DNA of 64,000 nt from Pseudomonadota bacterium (GTDB lineage: Bacteria; Pseudomonadota; Gammaproteobacteria; Ga0077536), in contig JADJYF010000026.1 of the NCBI GenBank assembly GCA_016719885.1, positions 310,001 to 374,000 of the forward strand, given 5' to 3'. The position numbers were made by a program, and so were the translations under genes. Below are positions 55,250-64,000 of this stretch, piece by piece (within the stretch, counting starts at the first letter, position 1; each line of letters begins with the position of its first letter). The notes beneath the pieces were generated by a model. The model made no database searches. It was given only the letters and a program-made list of their open reading frames with translations, and was not told the DNA's origin.

Positions 55250-57538
55250 TCATGGCGGTCGATGATGCCACCAGCCCCAATGACGCGCGCGATAGCTCTC
55301 GACATGCAAGCCATCGCTCGACACTTCGACCTCGATGGCGCCGAGGTCCGCGCCGTTCATGACCCGCGCGCCGGCCGCCCGGTAGCGCGCCACGATTTCG
55401 TCTCGCGGCAGCCGGTAGCGGTTGTGATGGCCGGCCGCGATCAGCGCCACGCGCGGATGCACGGCATCGACGAAGCGCGGGCTGGATGAACTGCTGCTGC
55501 CATGGTGCGGCACGCTGAGGACGTCGGCCGCCAGTGCCGACGGCCCGCGCGCGAGCAGCTCACGCTCGGCCTCGATGCCGATGTCGCCGGCCAGCAGCGC
55601 GCGTCCGTGGGCGCCGCGCACACGCAGCACGCAGGAGCTGTCGTTGCGCGGCGCATTGCGTGCGCCGGGGTGTGGATGCAGGACCTCGAAAACCACGCCG
55701 TCATGACTCCAGGTCAATGGCGCATGACAGGTCTCGGTGGCCACGGCGCGCAGACTCGCGATCGCCTCGCTGGCGAGAACGCGCGCAACCGGCACGCGCG
55801 CGAGCAGCGAGGCGGCGCCGCCCGCGTGGTCGAGATCGGCGTGACTCACCACCAGCGCATCGAGCCGGTGGACGCCGAGCGCACGCAGCGCCGGCGCCAC
55901 CACGCTTTCGCCGGCATCGCCGCCATCGAACCAGCGCGGCCCGGCGTCATACAGCAGCGCGTGGTGGCGGGTGCGCACCAGTACCGCGAGGCCCTGGCCG
56001 ACATCGAGTTGCAGGACGCGGAACTCGCCGTCGCGCAGCGGCCGCTCACGCGGCACCAGCGCGATGGTCAACAGCAGCGCGCCCAGCCAGCGACCGGCCA
56101 CGGCGCGCGGCAAGGCCAGCAGCGCCAGTCCCACGCTCCACAGCGCGCCACCGACCAGCCCGAGCTCATGGTGCAGTTGCCAGGTCGGCGCTTGCGCCAT
56201 CCACGTCAACAGCGCCTCCAGCGGCGCCCACAGTCGCGCGGCGCAATCCCAGGCCAGGGCTGCGGCCATCGGCGCAAGCGGCGCGCACACCATGCCGAGC
56301 AACACCAGCGGCACCACCAGCACGTTGCTCCACGGCACGGCGATGAGATTGGCGAGCGGCGCGCACCACGGCACTTCGCCGAACAGCAGGGCCGTCAGTG
56401 GCGTGAGCGCGATGGCCATGATCAGGTGGGTGCGCCAGGCGAGACGCCATGGCGTCAAGCGCTCGCGATGGCCGGCCAGCGCCACCAGCACCGCCACCGC
56501 GCCGAACGACAGCCACAGTCCGCTGCCGAGCAGGCACAAGGGATCCCACGCCACGAGTACCGTGAGGCTCGCGAGCCAGGTGTCCCAACTCACGGCGCGG
56601 CGCCCGCGCAATGCCGCGATGGCCGCGAACGCGACCATCACCGCCGCGCGCACCGACGGCACGCCGGCGCCGGCGACGCAGGTGTAGGCCCACGCGCACA
56701 GGGCACTCGCGATCCACGCGGCACGCAGCACCAGGTAGTCCTGGCGCCAGGCCCAAGCCAGGCCCAGCAGCCAACGACACAGCGCAAAGCAGGTGCCGGC
56801 GGCGAGCGTGATCTGCAGGCCGGAGATGGCCAACAGGTGCGCGGTGCCGGTGCGACGCATCACTTGCCACTGCGCATCGTCGAGCGCGCTGCGATCGTCC
56901 ACCGCCAGTGCCTTGAGTGGACCGACCGCCCGCGGGTTGACCACCGCGCGCGCGATGTCGCGCGACAGCCATGCGCGCAGCCCCGCGAGATCGCGGCGCG
57001 TGGCGATGTGTTCACAGCGATTGCCGGGGTGCGCGACGACATGGCCGCTGGCGCCGAGGTGCTTGACCAGCGCCGCGCGTTCGACGTCGCGCCCACCGGG
57101 ATTGGCCAGCCCGCGCGGACGCCGCAGTCGCACGTGCAGTTCGCACCAGTCACCGAGGCGCGGCGCGTGGGACGCATCTCGCCAACTGACGCGCGCCTGC
57201 GCCGGCAGAGGCGCGTGGCGCGCGCCGCGCGCTTGCACGTCGCCGAGTTCGAGCACGACGCCAGCAGGGCCGGGCATGGGAAAGCCAGTCACGCGCGCAC
57301 CGATGACGAGCGCCTGGTCTTCGTGAACGCGGGGCAGCAGTTCATGTTCCGCACGTGCTTTAGCCCATAGCGCCCAGCCGCTGCCCGCGACCAGGCACAG
57401 CCACAAAGCCAGCAGGCGCCAGCGCCGCCGACACGGCAGCAGCGACAACAACAACAGGCAACACAGGAGCGCGGGGCGCGCGGCGGTGACGAGACCGCAC
57501 AGCGCACCCACCACGAAGCACAGGCCGACAAGTCGCAT
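55250..57538 (-). CDS. comEC: DNA internalisation protein ComEC/Rec2
   Basis: A 762-residue inner-membrane DNA channel. Short N-terminal helices precede a DUF4131/OB-like region (about 60-170), then the Competence domain (GTAHLLAISGLQ near residue 230 and multiple helices). The C-terminal MBL-fold domain carries VVSHADLDHAGG and ADVLSVPHHGSSSSS. All domains appear intact, so natural transformation is possible, though pilus genes are not in the window. Confidence 0.94.
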   Translation of the reverse strand: MRLVGLCFVVGALCGLVTAARPALLCCLLLLSLLPCRRRWRLLALWLCLVAGSGWALWAKARAEHELLPRVHEDQALVIGARVTGFPMPGPAGVVLELGDVQARGARHAPLPAQARVSWRDASHAPRLGDWCELHVRLRRPRGLANPGGRDVERAALVKHLGASGHVVAHPGNRCEHIATRRDLAGLRAWLSRDIARAVVNPRAVGPLKALAVDDRSALDDAQWQVMRRTGTAHLLAISGLQITLAAGTCFALCRWLLGLAWAWRQDYLVLRAAWIASALCAWAYTCVAGAGVPSVRAAVMVAFAAIAALRGRRAVSWDTWLASLTVLVAWDPLCLLGSGLWLSFGAVAVLVALAGHRERLTPWRLAWRTHLIMAIALTPLTALLFGEVPWCAPLANLIAVPWSNVLVVPLVLLGMVCAPLAPMAAALAWDCAARLWAPLEALLTWMAQAPTWQLHHELGLVGGALWSVGLALLALPRAVAGRWLGALLLTIALVPRERPLRDGEFRVLQLDVGQGLAVLVRTRHHALLYDAGPRWFDGGDAGESVVAPALRALGVHRLDALVVSHADLDHAGGAASLLARVPVARVLASEAIASLRAVATETCHAPLTWSHDGVVFEVLHPHPGARNAPRNDSSCVLRVRGAHGRALLAGDIGIEAERELLARGPSALAADVLSVPHHGSSSSSSPRFVDAVHPRVALIAAGHHNRYRLPRDEIVARYRAAGARVMNGADLGAIEVEVSSDGLHVESYRARHWGWWHHRPP

Positions 57539-57677
57539 ACGTCATCCATGACAGGTGCGGAACAAGCGCGCGGCAGTGTAGCGGATTTGACCTTTGCACG
57601 CCGCGCCCCGAACATGGCGCGGCGGTGCGCGAACGGCGACACCCGGCCATGCAGTGCAGAAATCCCGGCCCCGCGAC

Positions 57678-58202
57678 ATGAGTCCCAAGCAAAAGCTCCA
57701 GCGCTATTTCAGCAATCGCGACGCGATTCTGAATTCACGCGTGGGCGGCTGGCTGGGCGCGCATCTGCATGATCCGGAGATCTGGCACTTCGGCCGGCGG
57801 GCGGTGGCGGGCGCCGTCGGCATCGGCTTCTTCCTCGCCTTCGTGCCGCTGCCCATGCACATGGTGATGGCGGTGCTGTTGGCGCTGGTGTGTCGCGTCA
57901 ACCTGCCGGTGGCGGTGGCCGCGGTGTGGATAGCCAATCCGGTCACGGTCGCGCCGATGTTCATCTTCGCGCTCAAGGTCGGCGGCCTCGTCACCCATCA
58001 CGACATCGACTTTGGCGCACTTGACTTCGATGCCACCTGGGACAATGTCCGCGACGTGTTCGCTCAGCTGTGGCTGCCGCTGGTGGTCGGTTGCCTGCTG
58101 TGCGGCGCGGCGGCCGGCGCGCTCGGCAATGCCGCGGTGCGCGGCCTGTGGCGCCTGCATCTCTTGCGACGTCTGAAGCAGCGCCGCCATCGACGCCGCT
58201 GA
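57678..58202 (+). CDS. DUF2062 membrane protein
   Basis: 174 residues. FLAFVPLPMHMVMAVLLALVCRVNLPVAVAAVWIANPVTVAPMF (first and last words) is the DUF2062 hallmark, with three hydrophobic segments and a basic C-terminal tail. Function is unknown. It sits between lolD and comEC as in Pseudomonas. ATG 57678 gives the usual MSPK start. Confidence 0.9.
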   Translation: MSPKQKLQRYFSNRDAILNSRVGGWLGAHLHDPEIWHFGRRAVAGAVGIGFFLAFVPLPMHMVMAVLLALVCRVNLPVAVAAVWIANPVTVAPMFIFALKVGGLVTHHDIDFGALDFDATWDNVRDVFAQLWLPLVVGCLLCGAAAGALGNAAVRGLWRLHLLRRLKQRRHRRR

Positions 58203-58219
58203 CGCGCTGACCCGCACCG

Positions 58220-58909
58220 CTAGCGCGGGCCCGCGGTCCGCAGCGCGCCCTCCTCCAGCCACAGCTGGCGCTGCATGCGCGCGGCGATGCGCTCGTCGTG
58301 GGTCACCACCACCACCGCGGCATTCTGGTCGCGACACAGCTCGAGCAGCAGATCGCAGGCGGTCGCGGCATTGCGCGCGTCGAGATTGCCGGTCGGTTCG
58401 TCGGCCAGCAGGCAGCGCGGCGCGGTGACCAGCGCGCGCGCGATCGCCACGCGCTGGCGCTCGCCACCGGACAATTCCGCGGGCCGATGTTCGATACGAT
58501 GGCCAAGCCCGATCCGTTCCAGCATGGCGCGCGCGAGGCGCGCTGCTTCCGCCGCCGGGCGGCGCCCGATCAGCAGCGGCATCGCCACGTTCTCGAGCGC
58601 GGAAAACTCCGGCAGCAAATGATGGAACTGGTAGACGAAGCCGAGATTCTGATTGCGCAGGCGCGCGCGTTCACGCTCGCTGGCGCGCGCGAGATCGTGG
58701 CCACACAGCAGCACGCTGCCGCTGTCCGGCGCATCCAGGCCACCGAGGATATGCAGCAAGGTGCTCTTGCCCGAGCCCGACGCGCCGGTGATGGCCACGG
58801 TCTCGCCCGCCGCGACACCGAGGTCCACGCCGCGCAGCACTTCGACCACGCTCGCGCCATCGTCGAAGCGACGTCCGGCGCCACGGCAATCGATCACTTG
58901 TTCAGTCAT
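58220..58909 (-). CDS. lolD: Lipoprotein-releasing ABC transporter ATPase LolD
   Basis: A 229-residue ATPase driving lipoprotein release to LolA. Walker A is [14 protein letters not shown], the Q-loop lies in [18 protein letters not shown], the signature is [16 protein letters not shown], Walker [13 protein letters not shown], and the switch His is in VVVVTHDE. It overlaps the LolC/E stop by 8 bases. Confidence 0.96.
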   Translation of the reverse strand: MTEQVIDCRGAGRRFDDGASVVEVLRGVDLGVAAGETVAITGASGSGKSTLLHILGGLDAPDSGSVLLCGHDLARASERERARLRNQNLGFVYQFHHLLPEFSALENVAMPLLIGRRPAAEAARLARAMLERIGLGHRIEHRPAELSGGERQRVAIARALVTAPRCLLADEPTGNLDARNAATACDLLLELCRDQNAAVVVVTHDERIAARMQRQLWLEEGALRTAGPR

Positions 58910-60152
58910 GCCGCAGGCCTTCGCTGAGGTTGGTGGTGGCGGCCAGCCACGCGGGATACAGGGGTGCGGCGAGGCTCAACAATGCCGCCAGCACGGTGGT
59001 GAGAACGAAATCGCCACTACGCAATTCGGACGGGATGTTGCTGATGTAGTACACCTCCGGCGACAGCACCTTGAAGCCGAACAGCCGCTCGACGCCGGCC
59101 ACGATCACATCGATATTGGCCGACAGCAGGCCGCCGCATACGACGCCCAGCACCACGCCGATGGCGCCGGTCACGCCGCCCTGCACCAGGAACACCCACA
59201 TGATGTCGCGCCGTTCGAGCCCCAGTGAACCGAGCATGGCGATGTCGGCACGCTTGTCGGTGACCGCCACCACCAGGATCGAAACGACATTGAACGCCGC
59301 GATGCCGATGGCCAGCGCGAGTATGACGAACATCACGGTCTTCTCGATGTGCAGCGCGCGAAACAGGTTACGGTGGGTGTCGGTCCAGTCACGGATGCTG
59401 CCATCGTCGGCGCGGCGCTGAAGGCTGGCGGCGAGGCTGTGCTTGACGGCCGTGGCGGCGCCGCCGTCGGCAAGCTTGACGCGCACGCCATCGATGGCGT
59501 CGGCGCTGCGGAACAGGCGTTGCGCGTCACGGAGATTGATCAGCACCAGGCTGGCGTCGTATTCCTGCAGGCCGAATTCGAACACGCCGGTGATCACGAA
59601 GCGCTTGAGTCGCGGCACGAGACCGGCCGGCGTGACGCTCGGCTGTGGCGTGATGAGCGTCAGCGTGGCGCCGACGTCGACGCCCAGGGATTCGGCGAGT
59701 TCACGGCCGATGATGACGCCGAACGGCGTGTCGGCCAGCGCCGCCAGGCTGCCGGCCTTGAGATGCGCTTCGAGCTGGGTGACGCCGATCTCACGCGCGG
59801 CATCGATGCCGCGCGCCTCGACCGCACGCACCGCGCCGCGATCGGCAATCAGCACGTCGCGCGTCACGTAGGGCGCGGCGGCCACCACGCCCGGCTGGCT
59901 GCCGACCTGCTTGAGCAGCGCGTGCCAGTCGGCGCCGGGTGGACTGTCGACCTCGAGGTGGGCGGCGAGACCGAGAATGCGATCGCGCACCTCGCCCTCG
60001 AAACCATTCATGATCGACAATATGGTCAGCAGCACCGTCACCCCCAGCGCGGTGGCGACGATGGCGGTCAGTGAAATGAAGCCGCTGAAATGATTGCCAC
60101 GCCGCGCATAGATGTAGCGAATGCCAATGAACCAATCTACCGGCGCGATCAT
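58902..60152 (-). CDS. Lipoprotein-releasing ABC transporter permease (LolC/LolE family)
   Basis: A 416-residue permease with four membrane helices and a large periplasmic MacB-like domain between helix 1 and 2. The N-terminus [34 protein letters not shown] (ends quoted) and the C-terminal [21 protein letters not shown] are typical. Only one permease gene is present. It may work as a homodimer (LolF-type) or the partner is elsewhere; assignment to C or E is not possible by eye. Confidence 0.92.
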   Translation of the reverse strand: MIAPVDWFIGIRYIYARRGNHFSGFISLTAIVATALGVTVLLTILSIMNGFEGEVRDRILGLAAHLEVDSPPGADWHALLKQVGSQPGVVAAAPYVTRDVLIADRGAVRAVEARGIDAAREIGVTQLEAHLKAGSLAALADTPFGVIIGRELAESLGVDVGATLTLITPQPSVTPAGLVPRLKRFVITGVFEFGLQEYDASLVLINLRDAQRLFRSADAIDGVRVKLADGGAATAVKHSLAASLQRRADDGSIRDWTDTHRNLFRALHIEKTVMFVILALAIGIAAFNVVSILVVAVTDKRADIAMLGSLGLERRDIMWVFLVQGGVTGAIGVVLGVVCGGLLSANIDVIVAGVERLFGFKVLSPEVYYISNIPSELRSGDFVLTTVLAALLSLAAPLYPAWLAATTNLSEGLRHD

Positions 60153-60206
60153 GGGCGCGGATTATAGCGAAAAGCTTGTCCCTGCCCGCGACGCATGTAC
60201 ACGCGC

Positions 60207-60872
60207 ATGAACGTTCTTGCCCTCGAGACCGCGACCGAGGCCTGCTCGGTCGCGCTCGCGACCGCCGGCGGCGTGTTCGAACTTCACGAGGTTGCGCCGC
60301 GCCAGCACACCGACCTGCTGTTCACCATGGTCGATCGCGTGCTGGCCGAGGCCGGCATCGCGCGCCAGGCGCTGGATCTCGTCGCCTTCGGTCGCGGCCC
60401 CGGCGCGTTTACCGGCGTGCGCGTCGCATCCTCGGTGGCACAGGGCATCGCGCTGGCGTGCGACCTGCCGCTGGCGCCGGTCTCGACCCTCGCCGCGCTG
60501 GCCGCCGGCGGCGCGCGCCTGCATGGTGGACGCGAGGTGCTGGCCGCCATCGATGCGCGTCGTGACGAGATTTATTTCGCCGCCTACCGTTTCGATGCGC
60601 GCGGCGAACTCGAACAGCAGTCGATAGCCGATTGCGTGCTCGCGCCCGAGGCGGTGACGGTGGCCGCGCCCGCCGCGTGGCTGGCGGTCGGCAATGGCTG
60701 GTCGGTGTACGCAACGCGCTTCGCCGACGACCTGGCGGCGGTACGGCGCGTGCCGCTGCTGTTCCCCCACGCCACCGACGTCGCGCACCTCGGCGCCGCC
60801 ATGCATGCGCGCGGCGACAGCGTCGACGTGGCCCACGCCCTGCCCCTTTACCTGCGCGGCGCCCTCGACTGA
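60207..60872 (+). CDS. tsaB: tRNA t6A biosynthesis protein TsaB
   Basis: A 221-residue ASKHA-fold partner of TsaD in making t6A37. It begins MNVLALETATEACSVAL, then RQHTDLLFTMVDRVLAEA and FGRGPGAFTGVRVASSVAQGIALA, the diagnostic TsaB block. An ATG four codons upstream is possible. Divergent from the LolC/E gene. Confidence 0.94.
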   Translation: MNVLALETATEACSVALATAGGVFELHEVAPRQHTDLLFTMVDRVLAEAGIARQALDLVAFGRGPGAFTGVRVASSVAQGIALACDLPLAPVSTLAALAAGGARLHGGREVLAAIDARRDEIYFAAYRFDARGELEQQSIADCVLAPEAVTVAAPAAWLAVGNGWSVYATRFADDLAAVRRVPLLFPHATDVAHLGAAMHARGDSVDVAHALPLYLRGALD

Positions 60873-61077
60873 GCGCGGCCGGCGAGGCGCTCCGGGCGCC
60901 GCGCCGGACCGCCCGGCAAGGGTGTTTCCAGCACCACAAGACGGGCCTCAGCGGCGCGGTCGGCGGCGGTTTGCGCGTGCCCGCGCTAAGCCCCTGATCC
61001 CCCACGCGATCTGCCGATCCATACAGGATTTATACCCAGTTTTTACCCAGATTGCGGGTCGTTAATCCACAAAAGAA

Positions 61078-61126
61078 CCACACTATCTTGTGGTTGTTAA
61101 TTTTCTTGACCACATTTTGTTGTGGG
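61078..61126 (+). promoter_or_regulatory. Two NrdR boxes
   Basis: CCACACTATCTTGTGG (61078-61093) and CCACATTTTGTTGTGG (61110-61125) are palindromic NrdR-type boxes placed 32 bases apart, three helical turns. This spacing is what the NrdR repressor needs, so dATP-dependent repression of nrdA is expected. The second box overlaps the promoter spacer. Confidence 0.8.
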
Positions 61127-61135
61127 TGCTATATA
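61106..61135 (+). promoter_or_regulatory. nrdA sigma-70 promoter
   Basis: TTGACC (61106-61111) and TATATA (61130-61135) with an 18-base spacer, about 80 bases before the start codon. The downstream NrdR box lies between the two hexamers, which would block RNA polymerase directly. Confidence 0.65.
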
Positions 61136-61218
61136 GTCGCCTGCATCGCGACCAGAACAACAACAGGCGTGCTCACGACAGCGCGCCAGCAGCCACGCAA
61201 TTGATATCGGGAGGCGAC

Positions 61219-64000
61219 ATGGAATTTGAGAATGCGGCCGTGCGCAGGGATGTGATTTCGGCTCCGGCAGCCTATGCCCACGCGGAGTCCACCGCGGAAA
61301 TCAGCGCCACCGCACCGGGTGATTTCAAGGTCATCCGCCGTAACGGCAAGGTCACCAGCTTCGACGGCAACAAGATTCGCGTGGCCCTGACCAAGGCCTT
61401 CCTGGCCGTCGAGGGCAGCAGCGCCGCCGCCTCCACCCGTATCCATCAGCGCGTCGACGAACTGACCGATCAGATCCTGTCCGCGCTCACGCGCCGCATG
61501 CCCGCCAGCGGCGCCACCCACATCGAAGACATCCAGGACCAGGTCGAACTGGCCCTGATGCGCGCCGGCGAACACAAGGTCGCGCGCTCCTACGTGCTGT
61601 ACCGCGAAGAGCGCGCGCGCGAGCGTCAGGCCGCCAAGGACAAGCAGGCGCCGGCGCCGACCCGCAGCGCGCTGCGCGTGACGCTGGCCGATGGCAGCAA
61701 GGTGCCCTTGGACGAGAACCGTCTGCGCAAGGTCGTGGAAGAAGCCTGCCACGGCGTCGAAGGCGCGGTGCCGGCCACCGTCATCGAGGAAGCGTTACGC
61801 TCGCTGTTCGATGGCGTGTCGGAGTCCGACGTTTCCAAGGGCGTGACCATGGCCGGCCGCCTGTTCATCGAACGCGAACCGAATTACACGCTGGTGGCAG
61901 CGCGCCTGTTGCTGGACACCCTGCGCCAGGAAGCGCTGAGCTTCCTGAACCACCGCCGCGACGAGGCGACCCAGACCGAGATGGAAGAGCGCTACCCGCT
62001 CTACTTCGAAGCCTACGTCAAGCGCGCCATCGACCTCGAACTCATGGACCCGCGCCTCGGCAACTACGATCTCAAGCGTCTCGGCGCGGCCTTGAAGCCC
62101 GAGCGCGATTTCAACTTCACCTACCTCGGCCTGCAGACCCTCTACGACCGTTACTTTCTGCAGAGCCGCGGCACGCGCTTCGAACTGCCGCAGGCGTTCT
62201 TCATGCGCGTCGCCATGGGCCTCGCCATCAACGAGATCGAGCCGGAAGAGTGGACCATCAAGTTCTACGACCTCTTGTCGTCCTTCGATTTCATGAGCTC
62301 GACGCCGACGCTGTTCAACTCCGGCACGCTGCGTCCGCAGTTGTCGTCGTGCTACCTGACCACGGTGCCGGACGATTTGGAGGGCATCTTCAGCGCCATC
62401 CGTGACGACGCCCTGCTGTCGAAATACGCCGGCGGCCTCGGCAACGACTGGACGCCGGTGCGCGGCATGGGCGCGCACATCAAGGGCACCAACGGCAAGT
62501 CGCAGGGGGTGGTGCCGTTCCTCAAGGTCGCCAACGACACCGCGGTGGCCGTCAACCAGGGCGGCAAGCGCAAGGGCGCGATGTGCGCCTACCTCGAAAC
62601 CTGGCACATGGACGTCGAGGAATTCCTCGAACTGCGCAAGAACACCGGCGACGATCGCCGCCGCACCCACGACATGAACACCGCGAACTGGGTGCCGGAC
62701 CTGTTCATGAAGCGCGTCGTCGAAGACGGCCAGTGGACGCTGTTCTCGCCCGACGAAGTGCCGGATCTGCACGACGCCATCGGTCCCGAATTCGAGCGCA
62801 AGTACACGCAGTACGAAGAAATGGCCGAGCGTGGCCAGGTCCGCAACGTCAAGCGTCTGCGCGCGGTGGACCTGTGGCGCAAGATGATCGCGATGCTGTA
62901 CGAAACCGGCCATCCCTGGATCACGTTCAAGGATGCCTGCAACCTGCGCTCGCCGCAGCAGCACGTGGGCGTGGTGCACAGCTCCAACCTGTGCACCGAG
63001 ATCACGCTCAACACCCGCGCCGGCCAGGAGATCGCGGTGTGCAACCTGGGCTCGGTCAACCTTGCCCAGCACGTCACCGACGGCCAACTCGACGAAGCCA
63101 AGATCGCGCGCACCGTCAGCATCGCCATGCGCATGCTCGACAACGTCATCGACTACAACTACTACAGCGTGCCGACCGCGCGTGCCGCCAACCTGCGCCA
63201 TCGCCCAGTCGGTCTCGGCATCATGGGTTTCCAGGACTGCCTGTACCAGTTGCGCATCCCCTACGCCACCGAAGAAGCGGTGAAGTTCGCCGATCGCTCG
63301 ATGGAAGTGGTGAGCTACTACGCGATCAAGGCCTCGACCGATCTCGCCGCCGAGCGTGGCGTGTACGCGAGCTTCGACGGCTCGCTGTGGAGCAAGGGCA
63401 TCCTGCCCATCGACTCCATTCGCCTGCTCGAGGAAGGGCGCGGCGGCTACATCGACATGAACCACGACGCCAGCATGGAATGGGAAAGCCTGCGCGAGCG
63501 CGTGCGCAGCGTCGGCATGCGCAACTCCAACTGCATGGCGATCGCGCCGACCGCGACCATCTCCAACATCTGCGGCGTCAGCCAATCGGTGGAACCGGCC
63601 TACCAGAACCTGTTCGTCAAGGCCAACCTGTCGGGCGACTTCACCGTCATCAACATGTTCCTGGTCGACGACTTGAAACGCCGCAAGCTGTGGGACGAGG
63701 TGATGGTCAACGATCTGAAGTACTACGACGGCAGCGTCGCCCAGATCGATCGCATTCCGAACGAGTTGAAGGAACTGTACGCCACCGCCTTCGAAGTCGA
63801 TCCGCGCTGGCTGGTGGAAGCCGGTTCGCGTCGCCAGAAATGGCTGGACCAGGCGCAGTCCCTGAACCTGTACATGTCCGAGCCCAGCGGCGCCAAGCTC
63901 GACAACCTCTACAAGCTGGCGTGGGTGCGCGGTCTGAAAACGACCTACTACCTGCGCACGATGGGCGCCACGCACGTCGAGAAGAGCACCCTGGCCGACG
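61219..64000 (+). CDS. nrdA: Class Ia ribonucleotide reductase alpha subunit, 3' end off the window
   Basis: 927 codons are visible. Two ATP-cone domains are present: about residues 37-137 (FKVIRRNGKVTSFDGNKIR) and 153-245 (ALRVTLADGSKVPLDENRLR). The catalytic barrel has the redox Cys in LSSCYLTTVPD, the radical site NLCTEITLN (Asn-Cys-Glu) and RNSNCMAIAPTATIS. Double ATP cones occur in Pseudomonas NrdA, where only the N-terminal one binds effectors. The gene makes dNDPs and is controlled by NrdR at the promoter. The C-terminal CxxC tail lies outside the window; nrdB should follow. Confidence 0.97.
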   Translation, partial: MEFENAAVRRDVISAPAAYAHAESTAEISATAPGDFKVIRRNGKVTSFDGNKIRVALTKAFLAVEGSSAAASTRIHQRVDELTDQILSALTRRMPASGATHIEDIQDQVELALMRAGEHKVARSYVLYREERARERQAAKDKQAPAPTRSALRVTLADGSKVPLDENRLRKVVEEACHGVEGAVPATVIEEALRSLFDGVSESDVSKGVTMAGRLFIEREPNYTLVAARLLLDTLRQEALSFLNHRRDEATQTEMEERYPLYFEAYVKRAIDLELMDPRLGNYDLKRLGAALKPERDFNFTYLGLQTLYDRYFLQSRGTRFELPQAFFMRVAMGLAINEIEPEEWTIKFYDLLSSFDFMSSTPTLFNSGTLRPQLSSCYLTTVPDDLEGIFSAIRDDALLSKYAGGLGNDWTPVRGMGAHIKGTNGKSQGVVPFLKVANDTAVAVNQGGKRKGAMCAYLETWHMDVEEFLELRKNTGDDRRRTHDMNTANWVPDLFMKRVVEDGQWTLFSPDEVPDLHDAIGPEFERKYTQYEEMAERGQVRNVKRLRAVDLWRKMIAMLYETGHPWITFKDACNLRSPQQHVGVVHSSNLCTEITLNTRAGQEIAVCNLGSVNLAQHVTDGQLDEAKIARTVSIAMRMLDNVIDYNYYSVPTARAANLRHRPVGLGIMGFQDCLYQLRIPYATEEAVKFADRSMEVVSYYAIKASTDLAAERGVYASFDGSLWSKGILPIDSIRLLEEGRGGYIDMNHDASMEWESLRERVRSVGMRNSNCMAIAPTATISNICGVSQSVEPAYQNLFVKANLSGDFTVINMFLVDDLKRRKLWDEVMVNDLKYYDGSVAQIDRIPNELKELYATAFEVDPRWLVEAGSRRQKWLDQAQSLNLYMSEPSGAKLDNLYKLAWVRGLKTTYYLRTMGATHVEKSTLAD

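Larger units (their letters stand above)
60873..61218. promoter_or_regulatory. nrdA upstream region
   Basis: 346 bases without a gene. The first 140 are GC-rich. From about 61015 the sequence turns AT-rich and contains two NrdR boxes and a sigma-70 promoter, annotated separately. A Shine-Dalgarno GGGAGG lies about 5 bases before the nrdA ATG. Confidence 0.7.

Noticed and set aside
61795..63975. 726-codon open frame antisense to nrdA
   Set aside because: It mirrors the nrdA frame, a known artefact of GC-rich codon bias. The product is rich in His, Val, Gly and Arg with no motif, and nrdA is beyond doubt.

Overview
The window is a GC-rich chromosomal segment of a gammaproteobacterium. The evidence is gene order: gacA/uvrY-uvrC-pgsA-tRNA-Gly-tRNA-Cys; ftsK-lolA-rarA-serS; aat-bpt-infA; and lolC/E-lolD-DUF2062-comEC-exbB-exbD-lpxK-ycaR-kdsB-ptp. 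These blocks are arranged much as in Pseudomonas and relatives. No species can be named from the sequence alone. Sulfite dehydrogenase, CoA-ester chemistry, a cobalamin mutase and a selenoprotein suggest an aerobic, metabolically broad environmental bacterium.

Layout. 1-8 kb: a decaying genomic island next to tRNA-Leu(UAA). It holds a type I methylase/specificity pair (hsdM, hsdS), a DUF262 gene running off the left edge, a GIY-YIG-like gene, a YaaA-like gene broken by an IS256-family relic, and a P4-type integrase pseudogene. 8-12.7 kb: an MFS transporter and a cobalamin-dependent acyl-CoA mutase operon (large subunit, B12 subunit, MeaB chaperone). This block sits between tRNA-Leu and tRNA-Cys, which are neighbours in many gammaproteobacteria. 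13-17.6 kb: the uvrC/gacA block with a uracil-DNA glycosylase and a NUDIX hydrolase. 17.7-23 kb: diguanylate cyclase, RidA, DUF169, crotonase, YchJ, an HD hydrolase and an alpha/beta hydrolase.

23.2-27.9 kb is the most unusual part: an FAD monooxygenase, a thiolase-fold protein without catalytic cysteines and its DUF35 partner, a UGSC-family selenoprotein with an in-frame TGA (Sec95), and a translationally coupled protein of unknown function. 28-29.7 kb: a CPA2 antiporter and an HPP membrane protein, then a 143-bp MITE. 30.3-35.3 kb: an operon-like run with a SoxC/SorA-type molybdoenzyme, a monoheme cytochrome c, an MBL hydrolase, an MFS transporter and a TauD-type dioxygenase, which together suggest organosulfur or sulfite metabolism.

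35.6-64 kb is mostly housekeeping: tRNA-Ser, mgtE, a BI-1 family gene, serS, crcB, rarA, lolA, ftsK, the N-end-rule transferases aat/bpt, infA, KDO/lipid A genes (kdsB, lpxK), ExbBD, comEC, lolD and lolC/E, tsaB, and nrdA running off the right edge behind a double NrdR box. At least four dispersed REP-like palindromes (GGTGCGAAT..ATTCGCACC) lie in intergenic gaps, two of them against or over stop codons. No rRNA operon or CRISPR array was seen.
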